6,811 nt of DNA from Syntrophomonadaceae bacterium (lineage in GTDB: Bacteria > Bacillota > Dethiobacteria > DTU022 > UBA8154): the NCBI GenBank assembly GCA_007122565.1, contig SKTJ01000129.1, forward strand, positions 1 through 6,811, read 5' to 3'. A program made the translations under genes and the position numbers. Each line of letters begins with the position of its first letter. The first letter of the stretch is position 1. Under the pieces are notes generated by a model. It saw only the letters and a list, made by a program, of their open reading frames with translations, had not been told where the DNA came from and made no database searches. Below are positions 5,870 through 6,811 of this stretch, one piece after another.

Positions 5870-5897
5870 TTGCCTCTTGTTTCCTGCTTCTTGTTTC
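5870..5897. repeat. Heptamer tandem repeat, four units
   Basis: Exact 7-base register: TTGCCTC, TTGTTTC, CTGCTTC, TTGTTTC, followed by TTG. The consensus is TTGYYTC. It is pyrimidine-rich and lies just outside the terminator of the sigH-tRNA unit. Confidence 0.75.
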
Positions 5898-5904
5898 TTG
5901 AACT

Positions 5905-5953
5905 AAAAAACCCTCCCCCCGGGAATACCGGGGAAATGGAGGGTTGTTTTTTT
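5905..5953 (-). terminator. Bidirectional intrinsic terminator of the sigH-tRNA unit
   Basis: An outer stem pairs AACCCTCC (5909-5916) with GGAGGGTT (5938-5945). An inner stem pairs CCCCGG (5917-5922) with CCGGGG (5928-5933) around a 5-nt loop. On the minus strand it ends in six T residues (complement of 5905-5910), right after the tRNA. On the plus strand seven T residues (5947-5953) follow, so it could also stop transcription entering from the repeat region. Confidence 0.92.
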
Positions 5954-5954
5954 A

Positions 5955-6028
5955 TGGAGCGGGTGATGGGAATCGAACCCACACGACTGGCTTGGGAAGC
6001 CAGGGCTCTGCCACTGAGCTACACCCGC
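5955..6028 (-). tRNA. tRNA-Gly (anticodon CCC), CCA encoded
   Basis: On the minus strand the 74-nt cloverleaf is complete. The acceptor stem GCGGGTG pairs with CACCCGC, the discriminator is U, and CCA is encoded (5955-5957). The D arm is GCTC/GAGC. The anticodon stem CTGGC/GCCAG encloses loop TTCCCAA, with anticodon CCC at 5994-5996, reading GGG. The T arm is GTGGG-TTCGATT-CCCAT. The first ten bases coincide with the end of the upstream sigma-factor gene. No separate promoter is seen, so it probably comes from the sigH transcript. Confidence 0.97.
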
Positions 6029-6717
6029 CTGATTTCCAGGTAGCGTTCCAGCTTACGCTTGACGCGCTGCAGGGCGTTGTCTATAGACTTAACATGCCGC
6101 TTCAGTTCGGCGGCGATCTCCTGGTAAGACTTTCCCTCCAGGTAGAGCATGAGCACCCGCCATTCCAGGTCGCTCAGAATCTCTCCCATCTTAAATTCTA
6201 TATCATTGTATTCTTCCCGGTTAATCATTAACTCTTCCGGGTCTGTTATTTTTGTCCCCGATAGTATATCCAACAGGGTACGGTCTGAGTCATCATCATA
6301 AATAGGCTTGTTCAAAGAAACATATGAATTGAGCGGTATATGTTTCTGACGTGTAGCCGTTTTAATAGCAGTGATAATTTGACGGGTGATACACAGTTCG
6401 GCGAAGGCACGGAACGAGGATAGTTTGTTTCCTTTAAAGTCGCGAATTGCCTTATATAAGCCAATCATGCCTTCCTGAATAATATCTTCCCGATCTGCAC
6501 CAATTAAAAAATAAGAGCGGGCTTTCGCTTTAACAAAATTCTTGTACTTGTTAATCAGGTATTCCAGGGCGATGCAATTTCCATCTTTGGCTTCTCCGGC
6601 TACTTCTTCATCACTTTTTTCCACGTACTCCTCGAGTTTGACTAGATCCATTTCTAAACATGTCCCATCGCTCTCCCGTAAGTCACGTGCCATTAAGACC
6701 ACAAGCATCGCCTCCAT
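6019..6717 (-). CDS. sigH: RNA polymerase sporulation sigma factor SigH
   Basis: A sigma-70 family factor that directs core polymerase to early sporulation and transition-phase promoters. It is 232 residues. Region 2 (about 50-120) has LEYLINKYKNFVKAKARS, FLIGADREDIIQEGMIGLY and the -10-recognition stretch ending ITAIKTATRQKH. Next comes IPLNSYVSLNKPIYDDDSDRTLLD, and region 4 (about 180-226) ends HVKSIDNALQRVKRKLERYLEIR. This is almost the Bacillus SigH sequence. The start used is ATG at 6717 with AAGG nine bases upstream. A GTG at 6702 has a stronger GGAGG eight bases upstream and would give 227 residues, so the N-terminus is uncertain. A strong sigma-A promoter lies just upstream. The TAG stop (6019-6021) is inside tRNA-Gly, so the last codons double as tRNA sequence. 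Confidence 0.97.
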   Translation of the reverse strand: MEAMLVVLMARDLRESDGTCLEMDLVKLEEYVEKSDEEVAGEAKDGNCIALEYLINKYKNFVKAKARSYFLIGADREDIIQEGMIGLYKAIRDFKGNKLSSFRAFAELCITRQIITAIKTATRQKHIPLNSYVSLNKPIYDDDSDRTLLDILSGTKITDPEELMINREEYNDIEFKMGEILSDLEWRVLMLYLEGKSYQEIAAELKRHVKSIDNALQRVKRKLERYLEIRRV

Positions 6718-6750
6718 TATCGTCTACCTTAACATATCATCACCCTTGCT

Positions 6751-6779
6751 ATTATATCCTAAGGCTGAATAAGCGTCAA
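6751..6779 (-). promoter_or_regulatory. Sigma-A promoter of the sigH-tRNA-Gly unit
   Basis: On the minus strand TTGACG (6774-6779) and TATAAT (6751-6756) are exactly 17 bp apart, 11 of 12 consensus bases. The start codon is about 33 bp beyond the -10 box. Just upstream of the -35 is a small inverted repeat, GTACT (6789-6793) and AGTAC (6800-6804), with no assigned role. Confidence 0.85.
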
Positions 6780-6811
6780 GCATTTTAGGTACTCTCTTAA
6801 GTACTATCATC

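Larger units (their letters stand above)
5373..5904. other. Gene-free, repeat-rich intergenic region
   Basis: No convincing gene lies between cobS and the tRNA terminator. Open frames here lack a Shine-Dalgarno site and cover palindromes and repeats. Contents: GTTGG-type tandem repeats next to cobS, a 19-bp degenerate repeat beginning CGAATATG (5497-5515 and 5830-5848, 14 of 19 identical), the small palindrome CAATG-g-CATTG (5514-5524), GCACC-gg-GGTGC (5556-5567), a large two-step palindrome, a degenerate direct repeat and a heptamer array. No B12 box, T-box or other riboswitch core was recognised. It probably serves as the cobS leader plus a landing zone for small repeats. Confidence 0.7.

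Noticed and set aside
5401..5900. CRISPR array
   Set aside because: The repeats are short, degenerate and contiguous, without regular unique spacers.
5373..5904. Cobalamin riboswitch upstream of cobS
   Set aside because: Neither the B12 box nor the paired core motifs could be found on the minus strand by eye; a CCGGTG-like string alone is not enough.
5944..6231. Plus-strand open frame across the tRNA and the sigH 3' end
   Set aside because: It is antisense to a complete tRNA and a conserved sigma factor; the frame is incidental.

Overview
The window looks like chromosomal DNA from an anaerobic, spore-forming Firmicute of the Clostridia, perhaps Peptococcaceae or Desulfotomaculum-like. The main reasons are a near-canonical sporulation sigma-H gene, a DUF3793 gene, sigma-A type promoters, strong purine-rich Shine-Dalgarno (SD) sites with frequent TTG/GTG starts, and short repeat families between genes. 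The genus is inference; the sequence does not fix it.

Layout, left to right. The 3' part of hemA (glutamyl-tRNA reductase) enters from the left edge on the plus strand. Facing it on the minus strand are a Fur-family regulator with Zur-like metal ligands and, upstream of that, a DUF3793 gene. Divergent from DUF3793, on the plus strand, is an ArsR-family repressor with a long Cys/His-rich tail. It is driven by a consensus promoter with a palindromic operator over the -10 box. A strong stem-loop terminator follows, then a translationally coupled ABC-2 type exporter (ATPase and permease). The permease ends in a 4-bp tail-to-tail overlap with cobS (minus strand, last membrane step of cobalamin assembly). 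About 530 bp without a gene follows, holding a large palindrome, a degenerate direct repeat and heptamer-like tandem repeats. At the right end, on the minus strand, sigH is followed by tRNA-Gly(CCC). The sigH stop codon lies inside the tRNA, and a bidirectional hairpin terminator closes the unit.

How the genes fit together. Two tetrapyrrole genes (hemA, cobS) lie to either side of two metal- or thiol-responsive regulators and an exporter, so metal and tetrapyrrole homeostasis is a plausible theme. No single operon ties them together. The ArsR-like protein probably represses itself and, through read-through of the intervening terminator, possibly the exporter. sigH and tRNA-Gly appear to share one promoter and one terminator.

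No complete new system is evident. The most distinctive points are the sigH/tRNA overlap, the Cys-rich ArsR tail with its nested operator, the DUF3793/Zur-like pair, and the repeat-rich gap.
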